A stretch of 45,272 nucleotides of DNA from Bacillota bacterium (GCA_021847735.1 JAJZQD010000012.1:1-45272), one strand, 5' to 3'. Numbered from the stretch's first letter, positions 8,615 through 18,531 are shown. Translations and numbers: made by a program. The notes: generated by a model from the sequence alone, not told the origin.

Positions 8615-9874
8615 GTGAGGAAAATTTTAATAGGTACCTTGTTCGGGGTTTTGCTGGTGATTGTTTTAAGTGCTCCTGCTTTTGCGGCACTGCCAACCAG
8701 GGTTCAGGTGAATGTGAACGACCCGTCCCCTCCCAATGCCAGTGTAACTTTTCAGTTTAGTGCTGCACCAACAGCCGGTACCGGGTCAGGTTTCTCCCTG
8801 GAGTACACCGGCGACGGGGGGGCAGCATGGATCGCGGCAACCCCTGATGCCGGCAACATAGCCCCAAATTACAAATTTACTGCTACCATGGTGGACTTTA
8901 AACTCTATTATGTGAGAATTAAGGACAACCTTGCAGATGGGTACAAGTATGTGGATGTAATGCCGCCAAACAACCACGGCCATGCCAATTTCTCAGACAA
9001 CACCGATATGTGCAAGGGCTGCCACATTACCCACAACGCTACCCAGGCCAAGTTGTTAAAGGGGACGGATACCAAGAGCCTTTGCTATACCTGCCACTCC
9101 ACCAACACAACTACCGGCAGCCGCTATGATGTACAGCAGGGCAGGGTTTTACTGGGTAATGCCACCCTAGACCCGGCCACCTTGAAGTATACCGTAACTA
9201 CTGCCACCTGGGGCAAGACTCTGGGCGGACCTTTTGGTACTGAAGCCACACCCCGGTTACCTGACCAGAACCTTTGGGGTGTGGGAACAACGGTTACTTC
9301 GCGGCACGATATCGAAGGCACTGTTTCCCTGATTCCGGGCAGCACCAAAGGCACACCTACCGTCGGCAGCTTAAACGGTTCCTACGCCGGAAACACCATG
9401 ACCTGTATTTCCTGCCATAACGGTCACGATAATGATGGCAACTACAGAATCCTAAAGTCCAAAGTCTGGAGTACCGATACCGCAGTTACTGTAAAGGCCT
9501 TCCCGAAAACCGGCGCCGCCGGTGAAACCGCGAATTACGTTGCAGGCTTTAGTGTTTACTGTGCTCTCTGCCATGACAAGTTTGACGTAATTGCCGGTTC
9601 AGGCCGGGGGACCCAGTCCGTTTACCGTCACGCCGTTGACGTGCCGCTGACTAACTACTATTACACAGGCGGAACCCTAACAACCTCCCTGCCATTGGAA
9701 ACGGGTGACCCGGGTTACGCTTCGCCACAGGTAACATGTATCAGCTGCCACTATGCCCACGGTACAGTGGTAACAGGTACAAATCCAACCTATGAACCAA
9801 ATGGCACAAACAACAGCACTATGTTAAAACGGCTGCCAAACATGCAGGTATGCGAAGACTGTCACAAGAAATAA
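8615..9874 (+). CDS. Secreted hexaheme c-type cytochrome
   Basis: The GTG at 8615 is preceded by a near-perfect ribosome binding site (AAGGAGGTGAT, 4-5 base spacer) and opens a clean signal peptide ending APAFA-A. The longer in-frame ATG at 8549 would bury the signal and has no site. The protein has 419 residues: a beta-rich N-terminal domain of about 100 residues (FSLEYTGDGGAAW, fibronectin/Ig-like in feel), then six CXXCH heme sites (CKGCH, CYTCH, CISCH, CALCH, CISCH, CEDCH). Three carry the CXXCHxxH extension. It is predicted to be secreted or wall-associated and matured by a ResB/CcsA system. It lies between two NHL propeller genes. Confidence 0.93.
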   Translation: MRKILIGTLFGVLLVIVLSAPAFAALPTRVQVNVNDPSPPNASVTFQFSAAPTAGTGSGFSLEYTGDGGAAWIAATPDAGNIAPNYKFTATMVDFKLYYVRIKDNLADGYKYVDVMPPNNHGHANFSDNTDMCKGCHITHNATQAKLLKGTDTKSLCYTCHSTNTTTGSRYDVQQGRVLLGNATLDPATLKYTVTTATWGKTLGGPFGTEATPRLPDQNLWGVGTTVTSRHDIEGTVSLIPGSTKGTPTVGSLNGSYAGNTMTCISCHNGHDNDGNYRILKSKVWSTDTAVTVKAFPKTGAAGETANYVAGFSVYCALCHDKFDVIAGSGRGTQSVYRHAVDVPLTNYYYTGGTLTTSLPLETGDPGYASPQVTCISCHYAHGTVVTGTNPTYEPNGTNNSTMLKRLPNMQVCEDCHKK

Positions 9875-9931
9875 CAGGTTCCAGGTAATATGATTATGTA
9901 TGCCAAACAAAGTTTTGTCCCGATTACATGT

Positions 9932-9962
9932 CGGGGGCCGGTTTTCCACAAACCGGTTCCCG
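9932..9962 (+). terminator. Hairpin between cytochrome and second NHL gene
   Basis: A 13-bp stem with two G-T pairs (CGGGGGCCGGTTT / AAACCGGTTCCCG) and a five-base loop is followed by a T-rich tract about ten bases on. It may be a leaky terminator or an mRNA-processing hairpin that sets different cytochrome and NHL levels. Confidence 0.5.
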
Positions 9963-10009
9963 GTATCTTTGCATTTTTCTCGTACATACCAAAAAAAGGA
10001 GTTGGGAAA

Positions 10010-10975
10010 ATGCAGCTTAAAAAACTGATTTTGATAATATTATCCCTGGCCTTAATCTTCGGCTTTGGGGTGTACTCTGCGATAGATTACCTGCCGGTGA
10101 CGGCTACCCCTGCCGCTGCCGTTTTACCCAAAAAAGTTGAGGAAAAGCCGCAGTTTTTGTTTGCTCTGGGAGATGGTGACAAAGGAAAACTTAAACAGCC
10201 CATTTCGCTGGCGATAGACGAAAAAGGGCGGATCTATGTTACTGATGCCGGTGATTACAGTGTTAAAGTGTATTTACCTGATGGCAAGTATTACAGGAGC
10301 TTTGGCCAAAAGGGTACCGGTCACAGCGGCTTTGGCTATCCTTACGGCATCGGATTCCTGAAAAGCGGGGATTTGGTGATCTCTGATTCCGTTAACTCAA
10401 ATGTAAGGGTTTTCTCTAAGGGAGGAAAATACAAAAAGACCCTTATCGAAGCAAAACAGAAAATAAGACCCGGGGCCTTGGTTATTGACCAAGACGGCCA
10501 AATATATATTTCTGACTTAATGAATCATCAAATACTGGTTGTAACTCCCAAAGGAAAAATCGTCCGTAAGGTTAAACCCATTTTCTTTTCATTAAAATAT
10601 CCCCAGGAGCTTGTTGTTAACCCCTCTTCCCACAGCATATGGGTTGCCGACAGCGGGAATTTTGCCGTTAAAGAGATTAATTCCAACGGTCTGGTAACTT
10701 CCACCGTCAGAAGTTGGGGTGAACCGCCCCAGGCTTTCTCCCTCGTAAGAGGAATGAGTATTGACAGCCTCAACAGGTTAGTGGTGGCCGATACGGTTAA
10801 CGGTACAGTCCATGTAATGTCACTCCAGGGTAAAGAGCTGTTCAGTATTGATGGCAAGGGTTCACCGGCCGGCAATTTTGTATATCCGTCATATATTTTT
10901 GTGGACGGGACCGGCAGGATTTATGTGGCTGACAGGGGAACCGGGCTGGTCCAGGTCTGGGGATACAAAAAATAG
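10010..10975 (+). CDS. Membrane-anchored NHL-repeat beta-propeller protein 2
   Basis: The start is the ATG after AAGGAG with a 9-base spacer; it opens a hydrophobic anchor (about 5-24, LILIILSLALIFGFGVYSAI). An upstream in-frame ATG at 9890 would read through the preceding hairpin and is unlikely. The protein has 321 residues with six NHL-like repeats (IDEKGRIYVTDAGDYSVKVY, IDQDGQIYISDLMNHQILVV and others), predicting a six-bladed extracytoplasmic propeller. It is paralogous to 7471-8484 but more diverged in its later blades. It directly precedes the giant 25-heme cytochrome, so a partner role is likely; no enzymatic residues are recognisable. Confidence 0.87.
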   Translation: MQLKKLILIILSLALIFGFGVYSAIDYLPVTATPAAAVLPKKVEEKPQFLFALGDGDKGKLKQPISLAIDEKGRIYVTDAGDYSVKVYLPDGKYYRSFGQKGTGHSGFGYPYGIGFLKSGDLVISDSVNSNVRVFSKGGKYKKTLIEAKQKIRPGALVIDQDGQIYISDLMNHQILVVTPKGKIVRKVKPIFFSLKYPQELVVNPSSHSIWVADSGNFAVKEINSNGLVTSTVRSWGEPPQAFSLVRGMSIDSLNRLVVADTVNGTVHVMSLQGKELFSIDGKGSPAGNFVYPSYIFVDGTGRIYVADRGTGLVQVWGYKK

Positions 10976-11035
10976 ATTACCAAATAAGTGTCAGGCAACC
11001 GGTTTCAATAGTTAGACCACCAGGAGTTGAAGCTT

Positions 11036-14000
11036 ATGCTGAAAATAAAAAAAATCAAAACAGGACCGGCGCCCTTGTTAAATAGGAAAACAAAGCGGGC
11101 AGCGGCCATATTCATTTCCCTGCTGCTGACGGGTATTCTGTTGACCGTTTACTACCTGCTGCCGGTAATGGGCGCCCCCGTCGATGTCCTGAACGGAAAC
11201 GGCAGTCTGGATAACTCGACCCAGGTAAATGCCTTTACTCTCACCAACGTGACCGGTACCAACAGTTGGGCTTTGGATACCACAACCTTCTATGCCGGCA
11301 CCGGTTCGGGCCGGTTGAGATCACCTACGGGAAACAACATTTCTTATAATGGGTATGCATATTACCGCTTTACCACAACAAAGGTTCCCGTTTCGACTTC
11401 CCTGAATGTAGCGTACAGGAAAGCCTATACTAATGGCCAGCCTTCCTCCGGCAACTGGACAGTGCAGGCCGAGATATGGCAGGTTGGCGGTGGGGCGGCG
11501 CTGCAGACAATTCCAATAAACTCAGGAAACGCCAATGTCAGTTGGACCAACTTAACCAATCAAAACGTAACTGCTATAACCAATATGAATACCCAATACG
11601 AACTGCGCCTGGTGCAACACGGCAGGACCGGTGCCAACAGTTCGGCATATTCCACCACCTGGTTTGACAGTGTACAGCTCAATGTCAACTACGACAGTAC
11701 TCCGCCCCAGGTAGTTTCTGCTTCAGCACCTACCGACCATAATGTTGACGTGGTTTTCAACGAGCCCCTGAACCCGGCTTCTGCCCAGACGATTTCCAAT
11801 TATTCTATTAGCCCGGGCCTTAATATTACAGGTGCGGTCCTGCAGGCCGACAACAAAACCGTAAGATTGACGACAGCCACCCAGGTTTTTGGCACTAATT
11901 ATACGGTAACAGTTAACAATGTCAGTGACATATCAGGTAATGCCATGACTACACCGGGTACGGCGGCCTTTACCGGGGTTGACACCACGCCGCCCACAGT
12001 AATTTCTGCCACTCCGGTCTCGGACAACACGGTCAATATTAAGTTCAGTGAGTCAGTGGATTTGGCTACTGCCCAAAATGTAGCTAACTATTCTATCAGT
12101 CCGTCACTGGCGGTAACTTCTGCCGTTCTGCAGGCTGACCTCCAGACGGTCCAATTGACCACTGCCAATCAGACCTATGGCACCAATTATACGGTGACGG
12201 CAGCCAATGTCAAAGACATCGCCGGAAACGTTATCAGCAGCGGCAATTCGGCTGCATTCACAGGTATTGACACCACGCCGCCCTCAGTGGTTTCGGCTAC
12301 CCCGGTTACTGACAAGACGGTCAATGTACTGTTCAGCGAGGCGGTGGATTCCGCCACTGCCCAGAACCCGGCCAACTACGCGATTGCACCGGGGCTTACC
12401 GTGGCCAGCGCGGCTTTGCAGGCAGACCAGAAAACTGTTTTGCTGACCACCACTACAGCTCAAACCAAGGGTACTTCATATACGGTGACTGTTACCGGTG
12501 TCAAGGACACTCATAACAACGCAATCAGCGGCAGTAACACGGCAACCTTCACGGGGATTGACACCACACCACCCCAGGTTGTTTCCACCACTGTTGTTAA
12601 TGATACCACGGTAAACCTGCTGTTTAACGAGCAGGTTGATTCTACCACGGCCCAGACGGCGGCCAGCTACACTGTTTCCCCGGCCCTGGCGGTTAACGGC
12701 GCCGTACTGCAGGCAGACGGCAAGACCGTACAACTGACAACTGCAGTGCAGACATGGCAGACCGTTTATACGGTGACAGTGGCCGGTGTCAAAGACACTT
12801 CCGGCAATGTTATAACCGGCAACAATACAGCTTCATTCACAGGCACCGACAATACTCCGCCAACCGTGGTCTCGGCAGCCCCTGTTAATGATGTAACCGT
12901 GGATGTAATGTTTAGTGAAAAAGTCGATGGGTCAACAGCCCAGATCTTGACCAATTACGTTATCAGCCCGAGCCTGGGCGTATCCGGCGCCGTTTTACAG
13001 GCTGACGGCAAGACTGTGCGACTGACTACGGCCAAGCAGACATACCAGACAAGCTATAATGTCACCGTCAACGGAGTCAGAGACCTGGCCGGCAACACCT
13101 TGGGTGGGAATAACACGGCAGCCTTTTTGGGTGCTGACACCACACCTCCGGCCGTGGTTTCTGCCTCGGATGTGAACTACAATACTGTTAATGTTGTATT
13201 CAGTGAGAAAGTGGACACATTAACAGCCCAGACTACATCCAACTACTCAATTTCGCCTTCACTAATAGTAAAGAGCGCGGTAACGCAGTCTGACGGGGTT
13301 ACTGTGAAACTGTCCACTTCCGCCCAGACCGGCGGCACCACTTACACGTTGACGGTTACGGGGGTTAAGGACCTCGCCGGAAATACCGTGGGCGCCGCTA
13401 ATAATACTGCTGCGTTTATCGGAACCTCTCCACCTGTCAGCGCTGCACCAAAGGTTTTATCGGCCTCGGCGCCTGACAATTCAACTGTGGAGATTATATT
13501 CAGTGCGACCATGGACCCGATAACAACCCAGAATGCGGCCAATTACAGTATTCTACCTGCATTAGGGATTACCGGGGCAAGTCTGGAAGGTGACGGGGTG
13601 ACGGTCAAGCTGACTACTGCCACCCAAACCGCCGGGACCGCATATACCGTTACAGTTTCCAATGTCCAGGATATATACGGCAACATTATCGGAAGCTCGA
13701 ATAACACCGCCACCTTCACCGGCAGCGGGTTGTCCACCAAAAATCCGCACGGCAGCTATGTAAATGACACAAACCAATGCGCGAAGTGTCATCTCACCCA
13801 CAATGGGCAGGGTATCAGCCTGATTAATAAGCCCACCCAGACCCAGGCCTGCTACCTCTGCCATGACGCCGGAGGTCAGAGCCAATATGATGTGGCCGAC
13901 CAATTTGGCAAAACTGCACCATATGCCAGTTCACATCATAAGGTTCCGGAAGGGACCCAAGCTTGCAGTGACTGCCATAACCCCCATGACGGCGGCAAAG

Positions 14001-17000
14001 ACAGTCAGGGCAGCAGTGTTCACTGGCCGCGCTTACTGCAAAGCAGCGCTTCTCCGACCACCAACGGCGGTAACCAGTTTTGTTTTAGCTGCCATCAGAG
14101 TGCCCGGGGTACTACAGGTGCTATAAATTCTGCCACATATCCCGCCGTTGGGGTGGGGCACAATAAATCAACCTATACTGTTAACGGGGTAACGCCCTTT
14201 AACCCGGTTTCTGGCACGGGCATTAGCTGTGCAGGATGTCATGAAAGTCACGGCTCTTCCCTGGTAAAGCTATTGCGGACTAACCCCAATAATGATGCAA
14301 CGTATGTGACCGGAGACAATAAAAGCCAGTGCTACGAGTGCCATTCAGGGGCCAGCGCTGATAACAGGTACCTGGGACAGGCGCTTTATGATAACACCAC
14401 CTATGACCCCCATAGCCTGACCGGCAGCGCCAATACAAATGCCTCTTACCCCGGTGTCACGGGCCAGGCGGGGCAGTGTGCCAACTGCCATGATCCTCAC
14501 GGCTCGGCTAACGGTACTTCCAAAGTAGCGATGAAAACAATAAGGGGCGTATATAACGACGGCAAAACCTCCTATAGCGCCTCAGATTTCACGTTCTGTT
14601 TTAGCTGTCATAACAGTACCAGTGCTAACAGCAAATACGACATTCAGACACCGTACAATGACATTAAGGGCGGCCACTATATCAAGACTGCCGGCGGAAG
14701 CCTTGCCGTTGGTTCAAAACTTCTCTGCGAGGACTGCCACAGCCTCCACGGATCAGCCAACAACAACAAGCACCTGATGAAGGATTCCCTTGGTTCCAAC
14801 CTGGGGGACGGCAGGAATGAATGTTTGGCCTGCCATCAGACAGGCAAGGTTGTCGAGGGTATTACGATGTCTGCGCCCCCCTCAACTGTTCCGGAGCACT
14901 CTGGGACCACTACCGCCTGCCTGAACTGCCATGGTTCGGCCCATATCCCCAACTCCGGGGTTTCCAGCGGCGGGGTTGACTGCAATACCTGTCACTCATC
15001 TGTCGCAGTTGCTGTGTCATCTACAACATCGGGGTTCCATCATCTGATGAGCAACACTGCGGCAACTTACACTACAACCCAAAATGGCGCCAGGAACTGC
15101 CTCTCGTGCCACGTTGACCATAATAAGTTTAACAACCAGAAGGCCTTCAACCTGAAAGCCAACTATTCCGAGAGCTTCCCGACCAGTGATACCACCGCCG
15201 GACAGAATAGCGATTTCAATGCGGGTGACACCACCTACGGTGGTTTGTGCCTGTCGTGCCACCAGAACCAACAGACCAAGAGCTATGTCCAGCCAGACGG
15301 AACCACGGCGACCCCGCCATTATCCATCAGCGGGTTTGCCAATTCAGCCCATAATTATACGGCAACATCAGTCTTTGGCGACAGTACAGTTTTTAAGGCC
15401 AACTGTGTGAAGTGCCATAATGACGACATGACCAAAGACAAGCAGACTTCCACCAACAAATTTAGTACTCACAACTCAAGCTATCAGCGCATTCTGTCAC
15501 CCTTTGGTGATGCGACACTAACCGACCCCTTAAAACAGCAGTTCTGTTTCAAGTGCCACAATACCACCGGCGACCAGTACGGGACTGCTATGAGCGCATT
15601 AGCCAAAGGGATCCAGAACGAATTTACTATGGCGTCCAAACACGATATTACCGGCGCCAGCGGGGCTCAGTTAACCTGTGTTAACTGCCATGGACCGCAC
15701 AGCGCCAGCAAAAATCCGTTAAGCGCCGGGTTGAGCAATTCTGATATCTCTGACCCTGCCAATACTTTAAACCCATTTACGACAGCATCAGGGGATATTT
15801 CTAAGTTTTGTGCAGGCTGTCATAACAGCAGTCCCCCGACGGCGGTCAATAACGGTTCGGCCCTTGTCCCCTATAGTGTGGTTTTCCCCAATGGGAACAT
15901 CACTAGCAACGGGGGAGGGTGGAATAAGAGCGCCTATACCGGTGCCTCCCCGGCGGGACACTATACTCAAGGTTACCAGTGTGATAAGTGCCATGATAAT
16001 CATGGGTCCCCTTATTCAAGGCTAACGCTCTTACCCGAAGACCCGTCTTCTGCTCCTTCCGCCACCAGTGGGATATGCCTGCAGTGCCACGGGAACCAGG
16101 CCGGCAGACCGGCAGGCGCTGCTAATGTCTATACTGACCTGACGGCCGGCTCAGATTCCACTTACAGGCATCCTACACTTTACAATACGGGCCTGCACAG
16201 TGACACGGAAACATTCCCTCAGTCTACCGCCAATAGGCACGCTGACTGCCATGACTGTCACGACCCGCATTCTGCCAATAACGGCAATCCGAAAACGGTA
16301 AATACCACAACTAACACTGCCCCGGCAGCATCAAACGACCTGCGCAATGCCACCGGGGTGACAGTCAGTACCTGGCCTGCCGCTTGGAACACGGTACCTG
16401 GCGGGAATTATACCTTTGGAACCGTTACTAATGAATATGAACTATGCTTTAAATGCCACTCCAGCTTTAACGGGAACTTTCCGGCCCCGCCGGCAGGTGC
16501 CATTGCCGAGACCGATATCGCCAAGGAGTTTAACCCCAACAACGCCTCTTTTCACTTCCTGGGAATCGGCACCAGTACAAGCAAGACAAACGCGGGGACC
16601 TATGTATCACCTTTTAACACAAATTCGAAACTATACTGCACCAGCTGCCACGGGGCAGCGGGAACGGCAGTAACCAGTCCGGGCGCTATCCACGGTTCCT
16701 CAAACAGGTATATTCTGAAAGCGCCCTATACTACAAGTACAGGCACGAGCGGCACAGGAAACGATTTATGCTTCAAGTGCCACGACCCGAACACTTACGG
16801 CGGGGTAGGGTCCAACCCCAACACGGCTGCCAGCGCTTCCGGTTTCAGCAACTCCAGCAAGGGCAACCTCCACGTTTACCGGACTAAACACAGGGTTGCC
16901 TGTGTGAAATGCCACAGCGCTGTACCCCACGGCTCGCAGAACAAGAAACTGCTGGTGACGAACTCTGACCCGGCGCCTTATAACAACGGGTCCCAGATTG

Positions 17001-17080
17001 TTATTAGCAGTTGGGGAAGCACCAACAACTGGCAGCAAAGCAACTGTAATCACAAGGCCCAAGGATCGGGTTGTAACTAA
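11036..17080 (+). CDS. Giant multiheme cytochrome: seven Ig-like repeats plus 25 CXXCH sites
   Basis: The ATG lies 9 bases after AGGAG; an in-frame TTG nine bases upstream overlaps that site. The 2014-residue product has a basic N-terminus, one hydrophobic segment (about 22-45), a beta-rich domain (about 50-215), and seven tandem Ig-like (SbsA/Big_5-type) repeats of about 97 residues (about 222-900). A heme region of about 1,110 residues follows, with 25 CXXCH motifs. Nine of these are CXXCHxxH, the paired-CXXCH signature, where the extra His could be a distal ligand. The end has two cysteines (NC...SGCN), as in the first cytochrome. SbsA-type Ig repeats are known from S-layer and cell-surface proteins. 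I infer a surface electron conduit with a wall-spanning stalk. A ResB/CcsA pair follows directly. Confidence 0.95.
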   Translation: MLKIKKIKTGPAPLLNRKTKRAAAIFISLLLTGILLTVYYLLPVMGAPVDVLNGNGSLDNSTQVNAFTLTNVTGTNSWALDTTTFYAGTGSGRLRSPTGNNISYNGYAYYRFTTTKVPVSTSLNVAYRKAYTNGQPSSGNWTVQAEIWQVGGGAALQTIPINSGNANVSWTNLTNQNVTAITNMNTQYELRLVQHGRTGANSSAYSTTWFDSVQLNVNYDSTPPQVVSASAPTDHNVDVVFNEPLNPASAQTISNYSISPGLNITGAVLQADNKTVRLTTATQVFGTNYTVTVNNVSDISGNAMTTPGTAAFTGVDTTPPTVISATPVSDNTVNIKFSESVDLATAQNVANYSISPSLAVTSAVLQADLQTVQLTTANQTYGTNYTVTAANVKDIAGNVISSGNSAAFTGIDTTPPSVVSATPVTDKTVNVLFSEAVDSATAQNPANYAIAPGLTVASAALQADQKTVLLTTTTAQTKGTSYTVTVTGVKDTHNNAISGSNTATFTGIDTTPPQVVSTTVVNDTTVNLLFNEQVDSTTAQTAASYTVSPALAVNGAVLQADGKTVQLTTAVQTWQTVYTVTVAGVKDTSGNVITGNNTASFTGTDNTPPTVVSAAPVNDVTVDVMFSEKVDGSTAQILTNYVISPSLGVSGAVLQADGKTVRLTTAKQTYQTSYNVTVNGVRDLAGNTLGGNNTAAFLGADTTPPAVVSASDVNYNTVNVVFSEKVDTLTAQTTSNYSISPSLIVKSAVTQSDGVTVKLSTSAQTGGTTYTLTVTGVKDLAGNTVGAANNTAAFIGTSPPVSAAPKVLSASAPDNSTVEIIFSATMDPITTQNAANYSILPALGITGASLEGDGVTVKLTTATQTAGTAYTVTVSNVQDIYGNIIGSSNNTATFTGSGLSTKNPHGSYVNDTNQCAKCHLTHNGQGISLINKPTQTQACYLCHDAGGQSQYDVADQFGKTAPYASSHHKVPEGTQACSDCHNPHDGGKDSQGSSVHWPRLLQSSASPTTNGGNQFCFSCHQSARGTTGAINSATYPAVGVGHNKSTYTVNGVTPFNPVSGTGISCAGCHESHGSSLVKLLRTNPNNDATYVTGDNKSQCYECHSGASADNRYLGQALYDNTTYDPHSLTGSANTNASYPGVTGQAGQCANCHDPHGSANGTSKVAMKTIRGVYNDGKTSYSASDFTFCFSCHNSTSANSKYDIQTPYNDIKGGHYIKTAGGSLAVGSKLLCEDCHSLHGSANNNKHLMKDSLGSNLGDGRNECLACHQTGKVVEGITMSAPPSTVPEHSGTTTACLNCHGSAHIPNSGVSSGGVDCNTCHSSVAVAVSSTTSGFHHLMSNTAATYTTTQNGARNCLSCHVDHNKFNNQKAFNLKANYSESFPTSDTTAGQNSDFNAGDTTYGGLCLSCHQNQQTKSYVQPDGTTATPPLSISGFANSAHNYTATSVFGDSTVFKANCVKCHNDDMTKDKQTSTNKFSTHNSSYQRILSPFGDATLTDPLKQQFCFKCHNTTGDQYGTAMSALAKGIQNEFTMASKHDITGASGAQLTCVNCHGPHSASKNPLSAGLSNSDISDPANTLNPFTTASGDISKFCAGCHNSSPPTAVNNGSALVPYSVVFPNGNITSNGGGWNKSAYTGASPAGHYTQGYQCDKCHDNHGSPYSRLTLLPEDPSSAPSATSGICLQCHGNQAGRPAGAANVYTDLTAGSDSTYRHPTLYNTGLHSDTETFPQSTANRHADCHDCHDPHSANNGNPKTVNTTTNTAPAASNDLRNATGVTVSTWPAAWNTVPGGNYTFGTVTNEYELCFKCHSSFNGNFPAPPAGAIAETDIAKEFNPNNASFHFLGIGTSTSKTNAGTYVSPFNTNSKLYCTSCHGAAGTAVTSPGAIHGSSNRYILKAPYTTSTGTSGTGNDLCFKCHDPNTYGGVGSNPNTAASASGFSNSSKGNLHVYRTKHRVACVKCHSAVPHGSQNKKLLVTNSDPAPYNNGSQIVISSWGSTNNWQQSNCNHKAQGSGCN
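11694..13735 (+). repeat. Seven tandem Ig-like domain repeats inside giant cytochrome
   Basis: Each unit is about 97 codons, begins with a DTTPPxVVSA-type linker and contains a VNV.FSE, ANY.I.P and GTxYTVTVxGVKD core. The seventh unit is the most diverged and has a longer linker. The DNA copies differ at many synonymous positions, so the array looks old rather than recently amplified. Confidence 0.9.
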
Positions 17081-17100
17081 ATTTTGATTTGTCGGAAAAA

Positions 17101-17123
17101 CGGGGGCCGGCCTTCCGCCCCCG
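17101..17123 (+). terminator. Hairpin after giant cytochrome
   Basis: A GC-rich 7-bp stem (CGGGGGC / GCCCCCG) lies 20 bases after the stop, with a short T run (TTTTG) a few bases later. It is a probable intrinsic terminator with a weak tail. Confidence 0.6.
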
Positions 17124-17163
17124 GTCCATTTTGTACAATATTTAAGTTTTATTGGGGCACAAT

Positions 17164-17179
17164 AACAGTAAATACTGTT
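17164..17179. promoter_or_regulatory. Spaced dyad before second resB, possible operator
   Basis: AACAGTA-AA-TACTGTT is a 7-bp inverted repeat with a 2-base centre. It ends just before the ribosome binding site of the next gene. It could be an operator or a small mRNA hairpin; no matching copy was noticed elsewhere. Confidence 0.3.
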
Positions 17180-17193
17180 TTGTGAGGTTTACC

Positions 17194-18519
17194 ATGAATT
17201 CCTTTGGATCCCGGTTGTGGCGTTTTGTTACTTCAACCAGACTTGCCCTTTTCCTCATTGTTTTGCTGACGGCGGGGTCCCTGTTGGGCGTAATTTTTGA
17301 ATCCAACAAACTACCAGTCATTCCGCAGTTAATCGCCGTTTTCCCCTTACTGGAGAACATCGGCCTGCTTAATGTCTTTACCACTTGGTGGTATATGGCA
17401 ATTGTGGTGCTTCTCCTACTGAACACGGCGGCCTGTACAGTTGCACAGGTTACCAGGATAAGAAAACCGGCCGCAGTTAACCCTGATTATGATACCGGGG
17501 TTTCGTGGCCGGACGGCGCCAGAAAGGCAAAGGAAATCTTAAAGCGTAAAAGGTACCGGGTCGAGATGCCAGATAACGGTAACCGAATTACCGGGGAAAA
17601 GCACATGTTTGGCCGGTGGGCGTCCGTAATCATGCACCTTGGGCTTGTTATAGTGGTGCTTGGAGCCTTTTTAAGCTTGGCAACCAAAATGTCCGGGGAA
17701 TTCCCCGTCTATGTCGGGGGTACCTTTAGGGATGTCCATAAGGGATATATCAAGATAGACGAAGGGTCGCTGTTTTTTGAGAGGCATGGGGCATTTGAGT
17801 TGGAGTTAAAAAGGTTTTCTCTGGCAACGGATAAAAACCGCCGGGTTAAATCCATGGAAAGCTATGTGACTATTTACACAAACGGTAAGCCGGTAAAAAC
17901 CGGCACGATTACCATGAGCCGTCCGATGGCTGTTGGAAGTCTGACATTTTACCAGTATTCTCTCTTTGGATATACTCCAAGTTTGCTTCTGACGGGCCCC
18001 GGAAACCAGAAAACGCCGCTTTTGCTTCTAATGGAGAACCGTGGTTTTGCGCCAAACTTCAGGTTTACCAGTAATTTTATTTTACCGGGCACAGATTTTA
18101 AGGTATCCGCCGAATTTTTTCCCGACTATAACGAAAATCCGCGCAGCCCCAAAACCAGGTCCTGGGATATAAAGACGCCGGCTCTTAAAATGAATGTGTC
18201 AGGTAACGGCCGGACCTTGTTTGCCGGCTACCTGACCGGTAACGAATCGGTATCCTTTGAAGGATATAACCTTTCAATGCCGCGGGTTGTATACTGGGCA
18301 GCTTTTAAAGTTGTCAACGACAGTAGTTTAATTATGGTCTACACCGGTTTTTGGACTGTAGTGGCCGGTCTCGGGCTCCTTTATCTGTATGTTCCCAAAA
18401 AAGTCATTATTGCTGAAGTCGACGGTAAGGTGAAGGCCGGAGGCTGGACCCAGCGGTACCGGATTTCTATGTGGGAAGAGGTTAGGGAGATAATCGCGGA
18501 ACTGGAAAACAAACATTAG
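17194..18519 (+). CDS. resB: ResB-like cytochrome c biogenesis protein (pair 2)
   Basis: The ATG follows GTGAGG with a 6-base spacer; a longer in-frame TTG start at 17152 would run through the operator-like dyad and is unlikely. The 441-residue product has the same length and layout as pair 1: two N-terminal membrane segments, a third near 140-165 (VIMHLGLVIVVLGAF) with a His, a large external domain, a fourth segment near 378-400, and a cytoplasmic tail. It works with the adjacent CcsA in system II heme attachment. Its position directly after the 25-heme cytochrome suggests it serves that protein (inference). Confidence 0.9.
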   Translation: MNSFGSRLWRFVTSTRLALFLIVLLTAGSLLGVIFESNKLPVIPQLIAVFPLLENIGLLNVFTTWWYMAIVVLLLLNTAACTVAQVTRIRKPAAVNPDYDTGVSWPDGARKAKEILKRKRYRVEMPDNGNRITGEKHMFGRWASVIMHLGLVIVVLGAFLSLATKMSGEFPVYVGGTFRDVHKGYIKIDEGSLFFERHGAFELELKRFSLATDKNRRVKSMESYVTIYTNGKPVKTGTITMSRPMAVGSLTFYQYSLFGYTPSLLLTGPGNQKTPLLLLMENRGFAPNFRFTSNFILPGTDFKVSAEFFPDYNENPRSPKTRSWDIKTPALKMNVSGNGRTLFAGYLTGNESVSFEGYNLSMPRVVYWAAFKVVNDSSLIMVYTGFWTVVAGLGLLYLYVPKKVIIAEVDGKVKAGGWTQRYRISMWEEVREIIAELENKH

Positions 18520-18531
18520 GAGGCCGCCGGT

